Assembly (NCBI GenBank): GCA_934364805.1
Contig: CAKRMH010000004.1
Span: forward strand, 1 to 64,000
Source: an uncultured Lachnospiraceae bacterium
Lineage (GTDB): Bacteria; Bacillota; Clostridia; Lachnospirales; Lachnospiraceae
Length of the DNA stretch: 64,000 nt
Direction of reading: 5' to 3'
Below, piece by piece: positions 7,842 to 15,444 of the stretch. A program made the position numbers and the translations under genes. The notes below the pieces were generated by a model. The model did no database searches and was not told where the DNA came from. It saw only the letters and a program-made list of their open reading frames with translations. How positions within the stretch are numbered: the first letter of the stretch is position 1; each line of letters opens with the position of its first letter.

Positions 7842-8891
7842 ATGGATCAGAAAATTGGTGCACAGAGCCTCCGTTTTGCGGAGGCTCCTTTTATTGTAAG
7901 CAGTGCTTCGATCGTTGGAACAAAAGAAGGACAAGGCCCGTTGGCGGATGAATTTGATATGATTGGTGCGGATGATAAATTTGGACAGGATACGTGGGAG
8001 GAATCGGAAAGTGTACTCCAGAAAGAAGCAGTGACACTTGCTCTCGGAAAGGCGGACATGAAGCCGGAGGATATCCGTTATATTTTTGCAGGAGATCTGC
8101 TGGGACAAAATATCGCATCTTCTTTTGGACTTATGGATTTTGATATTCCAATCTTTGGACTTTATGGGGCATGTTCCACATGTGGAGAATCTTTATCCCT
8201 TGCAGCCATGTGTGTGGCAGCAGGGTATGCAAATCATGTTGTGGCAGTTACATCAAGCCATTTTGCGAGCGCAGAGAAACAATTTCGTTTTCCCCTGGAA
8301 TATGCCAATCAAAGACCCTTATCAGCTACCTGGACGGTCACAGGAAGTGGAGCCTTTGTACTTGCCGGGCATCAGGAAAGAAAACATTTATCTGTAACAC
8401 CGTGCGTTGCCATAACCGGTATTACCACGGGAAAAATTGTAGATTACGGAATCAAGGATTCCATGAACATGGGGGCTGCTATGGCACCAGCTGCAGCAGA
8501 TCTGATCGAACAGAATTTAAAAGATTTTGACAGAAAGCCGGAAGATTATGACCGGATCATTACAGGAGATCTTGGAACGGTTGGAAAAGAGATTCTGATC
8601 CGTCTGTTAAAAGAACGGGGATATGATATTTCAAAGCAGCATGAAGACTGCGGAATTCTGATCTTTGATGATTCTACGCAAAATACCGGGGCAGGAGGAT
8701 CAGGATGTGGGTGCTCTGCTGCAACACTGAGTGCACACTTTTTAAAACGTATGGAACGCGGTGATTTAAGAAGAATTCTGTTCTGCCCGACTGGAGCACT
8801 TTTATCGACAGTCAGCTTTAACGAAGGTCAGCCAGTACCCGGGATTTCACATGGAGTCGTGATGGAATATGTGGAAAGGCAGGTAGACTAA
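7842..8891 (+). CDS. spoVAD: stage V sporulation protein AD (SpoVAD)
   Basis: This 349-residue SpoVA subunit has a thiolase-like fold and binds dipicolinic acid. Recognisable stretches are FAGDLLGQN, GLYGACSTCGESL, TSSHFASAEKQFRFPLEYANQRP, TVTGSGA, MGAAMAPAAADLI, ITGDLGTVG and GAGGSGCGCSA, all conserved in SpoVAD. The ATG at 7842 is chosen because AAAGGAG lies seven bases upstream and the alignment of family landmarks begins there; TTG 7815 and ATG 7836 have poor spacing. A strong terminator-like hairpin lies within codons 8-17. The stop overlaps the spoVAE start by one base (TAATG). Confidence 0.95.
   Translation: MDQKIGAQSLRFAEAPFIVSSASIVGTKEGQGPLADEFDMIGADDKFGQDTWEESESVLQKEAVTLALGKADMKPEDIRYIFAGDLLGQNIASSFGLMDFDIPIFGLYGACSTCGESLSLAAMCVAAGYANHVVAVTSSHFASAEKQFRFPLEYANQRPLSATWTVTGSGAFVLAGHQERKHLSVTPCVAITGITTGKIVDYGIKDSMNMGAAMAPAAADLIEQNLKDFDRKPEDYDRIITGDLGTVGKEILIRLLKERGYDISKQHEDCGILIFDDSTQNTGAGGSGCGCSAATLSAHFLKRMERGDLRRILFCPTGALLSTVSFNEGQPVPGISHGVVMEYVERQVD
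7865..7894 (+). terminator. terminator-like hairpin inside the 5' end of spoVAD
   Basis: GAGCCTCCG (7865-7873) and CGGAGGCTC (7879-7887) pair perfectly around a five-base loop and are followed by CTTTTATT. It is the only intrinsic-terminator structure after apt, yet lies 24 bases inside the spoVAD coding region. Confidence 0.6.
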
Positions 8892-9247
8892 TGGATTATT
8901 GGAATGCGTTCTGGGTTGGAGGCGTGATCTGCGCTATTGTTCAGCTTCTGATGGAAAAAACAAAAATGATGCCGGGGAGAATTATGGTTCTTCTTGTATG
9001 TACCGGGGCAGTTCTTGGAGCTCTGCAGATTTATGAACCATTCTCGGAATGGGCAGGAGCCGGGGCGAACGTTCCCCTTCTTGGTTTTGGAAATACGCTC
9101 TGGAAAGGTGTGAAGGAAGCGGTCGATGAAAATGGATTTATCGGTATTTTCATGGGAGGATTGAAAGCATGCGCAGTCGGAGTGTCGGCAGCGCTGGTAT
9201 TTTCTTATATTGCGTCCCTTATCGTTAATCCGAAAATGAAAAAATAA
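8891..9247 (+). CDS. spoVAE: stage V sporulation protein AE (SpoVAE)
   Basis: The 118-residue protein is made of three to four hydrophobic segments with the SpoVAE (AEb-type) core EWAGAGANVPLLGFGNTLWKG and NGFIGIFMGGLKA. It is part of the membrane channel for Ca-dipicolinate together with SpoVAC, to which it is distantly similar. It overlaps spoVAD by one base and must be translationally coupled to it. Confidence 0.94.
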   Translation: MDYWNAFWVGGVICAIVQLLMEKTKMMPGRIMVLLVCTGAVLGALQIYEPFSEWAGAGANVPLLGFGNTLWKGVKEAVDENGFIGIFMGGLKACAVGVSAALVFSYIASLIVNPKMKK

Positions 9248-9266
9248 GGGAAGTGATGCAGCAGAT

Positions 9267-9295
9267 GCATAAAAGAAGCAATTCTGAAAATACTA
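9267..9295 (+). promoter_or_regulatory. candidate sigma-G promoter of the small lipoprotein gene
   Basis: GCATA (9267-9271) and AATACTA (9289-9295) are 17 bases apart, differing from the sigma-G -10 consensus only at its first base. The start codon lies about 38 bases after the expected transcription start. Confidence 0.5.
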
Positions 9296-9339
9296 TGAGC
9301 AGGCTTCGTAATAGCTGAGCATGAAAGGAGTAGGATATA

Positions 9340-9660
9340 ATGAAAAAAGCAAGACTTTTTCTGATGGCCTGTCTGCTTGCAGGCAGTCTGTCCACGTTTA
9401 CCGCCTGTGGAACCAATAACGATAAGAATGGAACTGAGATCAATACGGAGAATAACCGTACAAACAAGGATGGCAGCAATGTTGGAAATGATATCAAAGA
9501 CATGGGCGATAACATCGTCGATGGGGTGGAGAATGCTGGAGACGCTGTTGTAGACGGTGTTGAGGATATGACCGGAACGAACAACGAGAACAATATGGAT
9601 AATAACACGAATAATACCAATGGGAATACAGACAATAACGATGCAGACGGAAATCGTTAG
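9340..9660 (+). CDS. small Asn/Asp-rich lipoprotein, probably sporulation-associated
   Basis: The 106-residue protein has a lipoprotein signal peptide with a cysteine at about residue 23 (FTACG). A low-complexity tail rich in Asn, Asp and Thr follows. The middle contains two 11-residue repeats, MGDNIVDGVEN and AGDAVVDGVED. RBS AAAGGAG precedes the ATG. I do not recognise a characterised family. Its place after spoVAE, its sigma-G-like promoter and a terminator right behind it suggest a forespore-expressed lipoprotein of the spore inner membrane; that role is inferred. Confidence 0.7.
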   Translation: MKKARLFLMACLLAGSLSTFTACGTNNDKNGTEINTENNRTNKDGSNVGNDIKDMGDNIVDGVENAGDAVVDGVEDMTGTNNENNMDNNTNNTNGNTDNNDADGNR

Positions 9661-9666
9661 ATAATG

Positions 9667-9719
9667 AAAAACCCCTCTTTTATCGGAACATCAATATATC
9701 CGGTAAGAGAGGGGTTTTT
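9667..9719. terminator. strong bidirectional intrinsic terminator
   Basis: AAAAACCCCTCTTT at the left pairs with AAGAGAGGGGTTTTT at the right (9705-9719), with A-run and T-run on either side. It closes the spoVAD-spoVAE-lipoprotein unit. Confidence 0.9.
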
Positions 9720-9721
9720 AT

Positions 9722-9750
9722 TTGACAATTGAAAAAAAATATAGCAATAT
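9722..9750 (+). promoter_or_regulatory. candidate promoter of the PAP2 phosphatase gene
   Basis: A perfect TTGACA (9722-9727) is followed after 17 bases by CAATAT, a weak -10 hexamer, 41 bases before the start codon. Confidence 0.45.
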
Positions 9751-9790
9751 GTAATTTATATTTGATGTAGTTACTGACAGGGAGAAAGAG

Positions 9791-10288
9791 ATGACGAAAG
9801 AGACCTATATCCGGATCACAGAGCCGCTTCGGAACAATCCAAAGCGTGCTGCTGTGATCCACATCTGTAATCGCATATTGACAGGGCTTGTATTTGTGTC
9901 GTATCCGGCACTTCTTTTGTGGCTTTTTCGGAATCAGGAACAGTCGCTGATAAGGGCAATTCTCGTTCCGTTTGATTCCTTTATCATACTTACCATTTTT
10001 CGTGTCTTTGTGAATGCCAAAAGACCCTATGAGGTATTTGATATTCCACCAGTCATTGCAAAAGATACAAGAGGCAGATCGTTTCCGAGCAGACATGTCT
10101 TTTCGGTTTTTATTATTGCCATGACATTTTTTGCAGTGTGTCCGGTCCCGGTTTTTGGAGGGGTTATTTTTGTTCTTGGAATACTGCTTGCTGTTGTGCG
10201 TGTTTTTGCAGGAGTTCATTTCCCAAGGGATGTGATCGCAGGCGCAATCTTTGGGATCGCTGCAGGATATATCGGATATTTCCTGTAA
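9791..10288 (+). CDS. PAP2-family membrane phosphatase
   Basis: The 165-residue integral membrane protein has the three phosphatase motifs of the PAP2 superfamily: NAKRPYE, SFPSRH and RVFAGVHFPRDV, the last with the catalytic His and Asp. The middle motif has PSRH where most members have PSGH. Four to five hydrophobic helices are visible. Such enzymes remove phosphate from undecaprenyl pyrophosphate, phosphatidic acid or phosphatidylglycerophosphate; the substrate cannot be told here. It stands alone behind a terminator and converges with the AraC gene, five bases apart. Confidence 0.82.
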   Translation: MTKETYIRITEPLRNNPKRAAVIHICNRILTGLVFVSYPALLLWLFRNQEQSLIRAILVPFDSFIILTIFRVFVNAKRPYEVFDIPPVIAKDTRGRSFPSRHVFSVFIIAMTFFAVCPVPVFGGVIFVLGILLAVVRVFAGVHFPRDVIAGAIFGIAAGYIGYFL

Positions 10289-10293
10289 AGAAG

Positions 10294-11178
10294 CTATGCT
10301 CTTACATTTTCACGGCGGAAGGCACTTGGTGTCATCTGATATTTCTGCTTAAAAGCCCGATTGAAATAGGAAAGGTTTTCAAAACCAACCTCTGCGGCAA
10401 TGTCAAGGATTGCAGAGTCAGATGCGACAAGAAGCCGGGAGGCCATCGTAAGCCGGTAATCCTTTAGGTAATCTACAAAGGATGTTCCCATCGTCTCCTT
10501 GAAATAGCGCATAAAGTGAGATTCAGAGAAACCGGCAACTTCCGCAATATCTGCGATCGGGATTTTATCCATATAGTTATTTTCGATATATTTCAGGACA
10601 ATTTTAATCTTATCCAGAGAGTGCTTGCTTTTCTTTGGCTGAACAAGATTCCGGCAGCGGTTATCCAGGACAAAGAAAAACTGATAAAGCTGGCTTTTGA
10701 TATAAAGTTCATATCCCTGGGGCTTGGTCTTACAGATCTCATCACAGGCATCGATCGGTGCTGCAATATCTTCGTAATAAGGATAAACAGGTGTAAAAAT
10801 CGTTGGAACAGTGATCTTTCCGTCCAACAGTGGAAAAAGAAAGTCGGTACTGCAGGTATCGGCTTTTTTCGTGAGAAACATGTTGGGATGGAAAATGATA
10901 TTCTCATATTCCATGCTGCAGTTCTCGAACTGTTCGATCGAGTGGAGCTGCCCAGGAAGAATCAGCACGATAGTATTACCGGAAACTTTATATTGCCGGA
11001 AATCAACCGTTACCTGTCCTGATCCTTTCTTGATATAGATAAGCTCGATGTCATCGTGCCAGTGCAGCGGAACCATTGGAAAATCCAAAGGTATCGAACA
11101 AAGATAGGTATTATATGGAAAGACAATATCGCCATGTGTTTTGGTCTCGTGATAATTTTCATATTCCAGAATATTCAT
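10294..11178 (-). CDS. AraC-family transcriptional regulator with N-terminal cupin
   Basis: The 294-residue protein has an N-terminal cupin-like ligand domain (about residues 10-130, with PLHWHDDIELIYIKKGSG) and a C-terminal AraC/XylS double helix-turn-helix (about 190-290, with IADIAEVAGFSESHFMRYFK and VGFENLSYFNRAFKQKYQMTPSAFR). Members of this type usually respond to sugars. It is transcribed divergently from glycogen phosphorylase, with a perfect inverted repeat in the shared 150-base gap. RBS AAGGGTGAAAG precedes the ATG. Ligand and targets are unknown. Confidence 0.9.
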   Translation of the reverse strand: MNILEYENYHETKTHGDIVFPYNTYLCSIPLDFPMVPLHWHDDIELIYIKKGSGQVTVDFRQYKVSGNTIVLILPGQLHSIEQFENCSMEYENIIFHPNMFLTKKADTCSTDFLFPLLDGKITVPTIFTPVYPYYEDIAAPIDACDEICKTKPQGYELYIKSQLYQFFFVLDNRCRNLVQPKKSKHSLDKIKIVLKYIENNYMDKIPIADIAEVAGFSESHFMRYFKETMGTSFVDYLKDYRLTMASRLLVASDSAILDIAAEVGFENLSYFNRAFKQKYQMTPSAFRRENVRA

Positions 11179-11194
11179 ACTTTCACCCTTATCG

Positions 11195-11217
11195 TATCAT
11201 AATGATATATTATGATA
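11195..11217. promoter_or_regulatory. inverted repeat between araC-type gene and glgP
   Basis: TATCATAAT (11195-11203) and ATTATGATA (11209-11217) pair perfectly around GATAT. It lies 17 bases before the AraC start codon and upstream of the glgP promoter region, so it is a candidate operator for the divergent regulator. Confidence 0.4.
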
Positions 11218-11242
11218 GGATTGTACTACTTTTTGAGGGTAT

Positions 11243-11276
11243 TTGACAAGAAAATAATACAAAACTGTCCTATACT
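11243..11276 (+). promoter_or_regulatory. glgP promoter region with non-standard spacing
   Basis: TTGACA (11243-11248) and TATACT (11271-11276) are both good hexamers but are 22 bases apart, too far for normal sigma-A use. Either the -10 works with an activator or another pair is used. Confidence 0.35.
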
Positions 11277-11331
11277 CATAACATAACAAGGAAACACATA
11301 GTTTAAGAATATAAACTTGGAGGGAAAAAAT

Positions 11332-13584
11332 ATGACTTTAGCACAGGCTATTGAAAACAAGTACAACAGAGGCATTGCAGAATGCTCAAACGAAGAGATT
11401 TACTACTGCTTACTTGAAATGACAAAGAAAATGGCAGAGGACAAGATCTCAAATGATGGAAAGAAGAAATTATATTACATCTCTGCAGAGTTCTTAATTG
11501 GTAAATTATTATCAAACAACCTGATCAATTTAGGAATTTATGAGGACATCAAAAAAGAGTTAGCTGATAACGGAAAGGCAATTGGAGATATCGAAGAGAT
11601 CGAATTAGAGCCATCTTTAGGAAATGGTGGACTCGGACGTCTTGCTGCATGTTTCATGGATTCTGTTGCAACACTTGGTTTAAACGGAGACGGTGTTGGA
11701 CTGAACTATCATTATGGACTTTTCAAACAGGTATTTGATCACAACCTTCAGAAAGAAACTCCAAATCCATGGATCACAGATGAGAGCTGGCTTACAAAAT
11801 CTGACATTTCCTACACAGTACAGTTTGGCGGATTTAATGTACAGTCCAGATTATACGATATTGATGTTGTAGGTTACAACAACCGTACAAACAGACTTCG
11901 TCTTTTTGATATTGAGTCTGTTGACGAATCTATCGTTGGTGACACAATTGATTTCGATAAGGATCAGATCGCAAAGAACCTGACATTGTTCTTATATCCG
12001 GATGATTCTGATGAAAAGGGTCGTTTACTTCGTGTATATCAGCAGTACTTTATGGTAAGCAACGCTGCAAGACTTGTATTAGACGAGTGTGTTGCAAAGG
12101 GATCGAACTTACATGACCTTGCAGATTATGCAGCAATCCAGATCAATGATACACATCCATCTATGGTAATTCCGGAACTGATCCGTCTGTTACAGGAAAG
12201 AGGAATTGTAATGGATGAGGCAATCGAGATCGTATCTAAGGTATGTGCATACACAAACCATACAATCCTTGCAGAAGCTCTCGAGAAATGGCCAATCTAC
12301 TTCCTTGAGAAGGCAGTTCCACAGCTTATGCCAATCATCCGTGAGTTAGATAACCGTGTACGTCAGAAAGTATCGGATGAAAGCACATACATCATCAAAG
12401 ATGGTCTTGTACATATGGCACATATGGATATCCATTATGGATACAGTGTAAACGGTGTTGCATACCTTCACACAGAGATCCTGAAAAATACAGAGTTAAA
12501 TAACTTCTACAAGTTATATCCGGAAAGATTTAACAATAAGACAAACGGTATTACATTCCGCCGCTGGTTAATGGCTTGTAATCCGGAATTATCCGCAATG
12601 ATCACAGAATTGATCGGAGATGGATGGAAAAAGGATGCAAACGAATTAGAAAAATTAGCAAACTTCATGGATGACGATGCAGTATTAGACAGACTGCTTG
12701 CAGTAAAATCCGGAAAGAAAGCGGATTTAAAGAATTACTTAAAAGCAACTCAGGGAATGGATATTGATGATAACTCTATCTATGATATCCAGATCAAGAG
12801 ACTTCATGAGTATAAGAGACAGCAGATGAATGCTCTTTATATCATTCACAAATACTTTGAGATCAAAGAAGGAAAGAAACCGGCAAGACCGATCACATTA
12901 TTCTTTGGTGCAAAAGCAGCTCCGGCATATGTAATTGCAAAGGATATCATTCATCTGATCCTCTGCTTACAGCAGATCATTAACAATGATCCGGAAGTAA
13001 GTCCATACCTGAAAGTATTCATGGTTGAAAACTACAATGTAACATTAGCAGAGAAACTGATCCCTGCATGTGATATTTCTGAGCAGATCTCACTTGCTTC
13101 CAAAGAAGCATCCGGAACAGGTAACATGAAATTCATGTTAAACGGTGCACTTACACTCGGAACTATGGACGGTGCAAATGTTGAGATCGCAGAGCTTGTA
13201 GGAGAAGAGAATATCTACACATTTGGTGAATCTTCAGAGACTGTAATTGAACGTTATGAAAGAGGAGATTACTGCTCAAAAGATTACTATGAGAAAGATG
13301 CAGCTCTTAAGAAAGCAGTTGACTTTATCGTAAGTGATCAGGTTATGGCTGTTGGATGCAAAGAGAATTTAGAGCGTCTTTACAATGAATTACTGAACAA
13401 AGACTGGTTCATGACATTCCCAGACTTTGAAAGCTATGTAGCTACAAAAGAGAGAGCATATGCCGACTACGAAGATCGTAAGACATGGGCTAAGAAAGTT
13501 CTCTTAAATATCAGCAAAGCAGGTTTCTTCTCATCTGACAGAACAATTGCGCAGTATAATGATGAAATCTGGAAATTAAACTAG
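11332..13584 (+). CDS. glgP: glycogen/maltodextrin phosphorylase
   Basis: The 750-residue enzyme releases glucose-1-phosphate from alpha-1,4-glucans. Family landmarks are EFLIGKLLSNNLINLG, EPSLGNGGLGRLAACFMDS, NDTHPSMVIPELIRLL, NGITFRRWL, IQIKRLHEYKRQQMN and the pyridoxal-phosphate lysine (about K600) in EASGTGNMKFMLNGALTLGTMDGANVEI. The ATG at 11332 follows GGAGGG; a TTG at 11317 overlaps the binding site and is rejected. The gene is flanked by its own promoter region and terminator. It uses very regular codons (many TTA, ATC, GGA), consistent with high expression. Confidence 0.95.
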   Translation: MTLAQAIENKYNRGIAECSNEEIYYCLLEMTKKMAEDKISNDGKKKLYYISAEFLIGKLLSNNLINLGIYEDIKKELADNGKAIGDIEEIELEPSLGNGGLGRLAACFMDSVATLGLNGDGVGLNYHYGLFKQVFDHNLQKETPNPWITDESWLTKSDISYTVQFGGFNVQSRLYDIDVVGYNNRTNRLRLFDIESVDESIVGDTIDFDKDQIAKNLTLFLYPDDSDEKGRLLRVYQQYFMVSNAARLVLDECVAKGSNLHDLADYAAIQINDTHPSMVIPELIRLLQERGIVMDEAIEIVSKVCAYTNHTILAEALEKWPIYFLEKAVPQLMPIIRELDNRVRQKVSDESTYIIKDGLVHMAHMDIHYGYSVNGVAYLHTEILKNTELNNFYKLYPERFNNKTNGITFRRWLMACNPELSAMITELIGDGWKKDANELEKLANFMDDDAVLDRLLAVKSGKKADLKNYLKATQGMDIDDNSIYDIQIKRLHEYKRQQMNALYIIHKYFEIKEGKKPARPITLFFGAKAAPAYVIAKDIIHLILCLQQIINNDPEVSPYLKVFMVENYNVTLAEKLIPACDISEQISLASKEASGTGNMKFMLNGALTLGTMDGANVEIAELVGEENIYTFGESSETVIERYERGDYCSKDYYEKDAALKKAVDFIVSDQVMAVGCKENLERLYNELLNKDWFMTFPDFESYVATKERAYADYEDRKTWAKKVLLNISKAGFFSSDRTIAQYNDEIWKLN

Positions 13585-13617
13585 TTCCTTCCTAATATTA
13601 TAATGATATATCATATG

Positions 13618-13653
13618 CCACCGGCAGATCGGAAACGACTGCCGGTGGTTTTA
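13618..13653 (+). terminator. glgP terminator
   Basis: CCACCGGCAG and CTGCCGGTGG pair perfectly around an 11-base loop and are followed by TTTTATAT. Confidence 0.9.
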
Positions 13654-13672
13654 TATATAAAAAAATATGATT

Positions 13673-13688
13673 TGTTGCTTTTACAACA
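13673..13688. promoter_or_regulatory. Crp/Fnr-type operator upstream of hcp
   Basis: TGTTG-CTTTTA-CAACA is a 16-bp dyad with the arm and spacer lengths of Crp/Fnr-family sites. Its centre (13680.5) lies 41.5 bases before the start expected from the TATAAT at 13710, the classic position for direct activation. HcpR, a Crp/Fnr-family protein, controls hcp in many anaerobes. Confidence 0.6.
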
Positions 13689-13709
13689 GAATATTGGAAT
13701 GCGTGCAAG

Positions 13710-13715
13710 TATAAT
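13710..13715 (+). promoter_or_regulatory. hcp -10 element
   Basis: A perfect TATAAT without a recognisable -35 hexamer. The Crp/Fnr-type dyad occupies the place of the -35. Confidence 0.6.
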
Positions 13716-13781
13716 GAGGCAGTAATAAAGATGATTCATTTTTATCAATAAAAAAGCGCAATGAGTGGAGGAAATAAATTT

Positions 13782-15374
13782 ATGAGTAATCAGATGTTTT
13801 GTTTTCAGTGTGAACAGACTGCAGGATGTACCGGATGTACCGGTGCAGCAGGAGTATGTGGAAAGAGTGCAGCAACAGCCGGTCTTCAGGATCAGCTGAC
13901 GGGAGCTTTGATCGGTCTTGCAAAGGCGTGTGAGAATAATCCATATACAGAGCAGACAACGAGAGTAATTATAGAAGGACTTTTTACAACGATCACAAAT
14001 GTGAATTTTAATGACGAAACATTAAAAGATATGATAAAAAGAGTTGAGGAAGAGAAGAATCGTATTGTTCCAAACTGTGCCGTATGCATGTCACGTTGTG
14101 GAAATACAGATGAATTTGATATGAAAACGATCTGGGAAGCGGATGAGGACATCCGTTCCCTGAAATCCCTGATCCTATTCGGTATCCGTGGAATGGCAGC
14201 TTATGCATATCATGCGATGGTGCTTGGATATGAAGATGCACAGGTGAACGCATTTTTCTATAAGGCACTTACGGTAATCAGCTATGATCTGGAAATGGGA
14301 GACCTGCTTCCGGTGGTGCTTGAAGTCGGAGAAGTCAACTTGAAATGCATGGAACTTCTGGATCGTGCCAACACAGAGACATTTGGAACTCCGGAACCAA
14401 CTAAGGTATCCAAAAAGATTGAAAAAGGACCATTTATCGTGATCACAGGTCATGATCTGTATGATCTGAAGAAATTATTGGAGCAGACAGAAGGCAAAGG
14501 AATCAATGTATATACACACGGAGAAATGCTTCCTGCACATGCGTATCCGGAACTGAAAAAATTCAGTCATTTAAAGGGCAATTTTGGAACTGCATGGCAG
14601 AATCAGCAGAAGGAATTTGATGCGGTTCCTGGGGCTGTATTATACACAACAAACTGTCTGATGCCGGTAAAACCAAGCTATGCGGACCGTGTATTCACAA
14701 CCGAAGTAGTTTCGTATCCGGAAATGGTACACATTGGAGATGAGAAAGATTTCACGCCGGTGATTGAAAAAGCACTTGAACTTGGTGGATACAAAGAAGA
14801 TGTGCAGCAGACTGGAATCAACGGTGGAACGGAACTTATGGTAGGATTTGGACATGGCACCGTTCTTGGTGTTGCAGATCAGGTGATCGATGCAGTAAAG
14901 AAAGGCGATATCAGCCATTTCTTCCTTGTAGGAGGCTGCGATGGAGCGAGAGTAGGAAGAAATTATTATACGGAGTTTGTAAAGCAGACACCGGAGGATT
15001 CCATCATCCTTACGCTTGCATGCGGGAAATACCGTTTTAATGATCTGGATCTTGGAACGATTGGTGGTCTTCCGAGAATCATGGATATGGGACAGTGTAA
15101 CGATGCATATAGTGCGATCAAAGTTGCAATTGCACTTGCAGAAGCATTTGAATGCGGAGTAAATGAACTTCCGCTTTCCATGATTCTGTCATGGTATGAG
15201 CAGAAGGCAGTATGTATTCTTCTCACACTGCTTCATCTTGGAATCAAAAATATCTACCTTGGACCGACACTTCCAGCGTTTATTTCCCCAAACGTACTGG
15301 ATTTTCTGGTTGAAAACTATCACATTTCACCAATATCCACACCGGAAGAAGATTTAAAGAAAATCCTTGGATAA
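13782..15374 (+). CDS. hcp: hybrid cluster protein / hydroxylamine reductase
   Basis: The 530-residue hybrid cluster protein reduces hydroxylamine or nitric oxide using iron-sulfur clusters. The N-terminal cysteine cluster is visible in MFCFQCEQTAGCTGC and VCGKS. Ligands of the hybrid 4Fe-2S-2O cluster lie in GHDLYDL, LYTTNCLMP, VGGCDGAR, LTLACGKYRFN, and a late GECNDA-like region (here MGQCNDAYSAI). ATG 13782 follows GGAGG; ATG 13761 lacks a ribosome binding site. It is a single-gene unit with its own terminator and a Crp/Fnr-type promoter. Confidence 0.95.
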   Translation: MSNQMFCFQCEQTAGCTGCTGAAGVCGKSAATAGLQDQLTGALIGLAKACENNPYTEQTTRVIIEGLFTTITNVNFNDETLKDMIKRVEEEKNRIVPNCAVCMSRCGNTDEFDMKTIWEADEDIRSLKSLILFGIRGMAAYAYHAMVLGYEDAQVNAFFYKALTVISYDLEMGDLLPVVLEVGEVNLKCMELLDRANTETFGTPEPTKVSKKIEKGPFIVITGHDLYDLKKLLEQTEGKGINVYTHGEMLPAHAYPELKKFSHLKGNFGTAWQNQQKEFDAVPGAVLYTTNCLMPVKPSYADRVFTTEVVSYPEMVHIGDEKDFTPVIEKALELGGYKEDVQQTGINGGTELMVGFGHGTVLGVADQVIDAVKKGDISHFFLVGGCDGARVGRNYYTEFVKQTPEDSIILTLACGKYRFNDLDLGTIGGLPRIMDMGQCNDAYSAIKVAIALAEAFECGVNELPLSMILSWYEQKAVCILLTLLHLGIKNIYLGPTLPAFISPNVLDFLVENYHISPISTPEEDLKKILG

Positions 15375-15384
15375 AAAAAGAAAA

Positions 15385-15423
15385 ACGGGATGCAATATCA
15401 TTGAGGTATTGCATCCCGTTTTG
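15385..15423 (+). terminator. hcp terminator
   Basis: A 13-base perfect stem (15385-15397 with 15407-15419), GC-rich in its lower half, is followed by TTTTG. It also lies at the 3' side of the convergent trkH gene and may serve both. Confidence 0.85.
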
Positions 15424-15444
15424 TCATTGGAAATGTATTTTGCG

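Noticed and set aside
9680..10219. A 179-codon minus-strand frame opposite the PAP2 phosphatase
   Set aside because: Its composition (very Lys/Asn/Cys-rich) is that of a shadow of a coding strand. The plus-strand gene has all three PAP2 motifs.
13594..13617. AT-rich stretch after glgP resembling the inverted repeat at 11195
   Set aside because: The similarity is limited to AT-rich bases, the repeat is imperfect, and it lies directly before a terminator.
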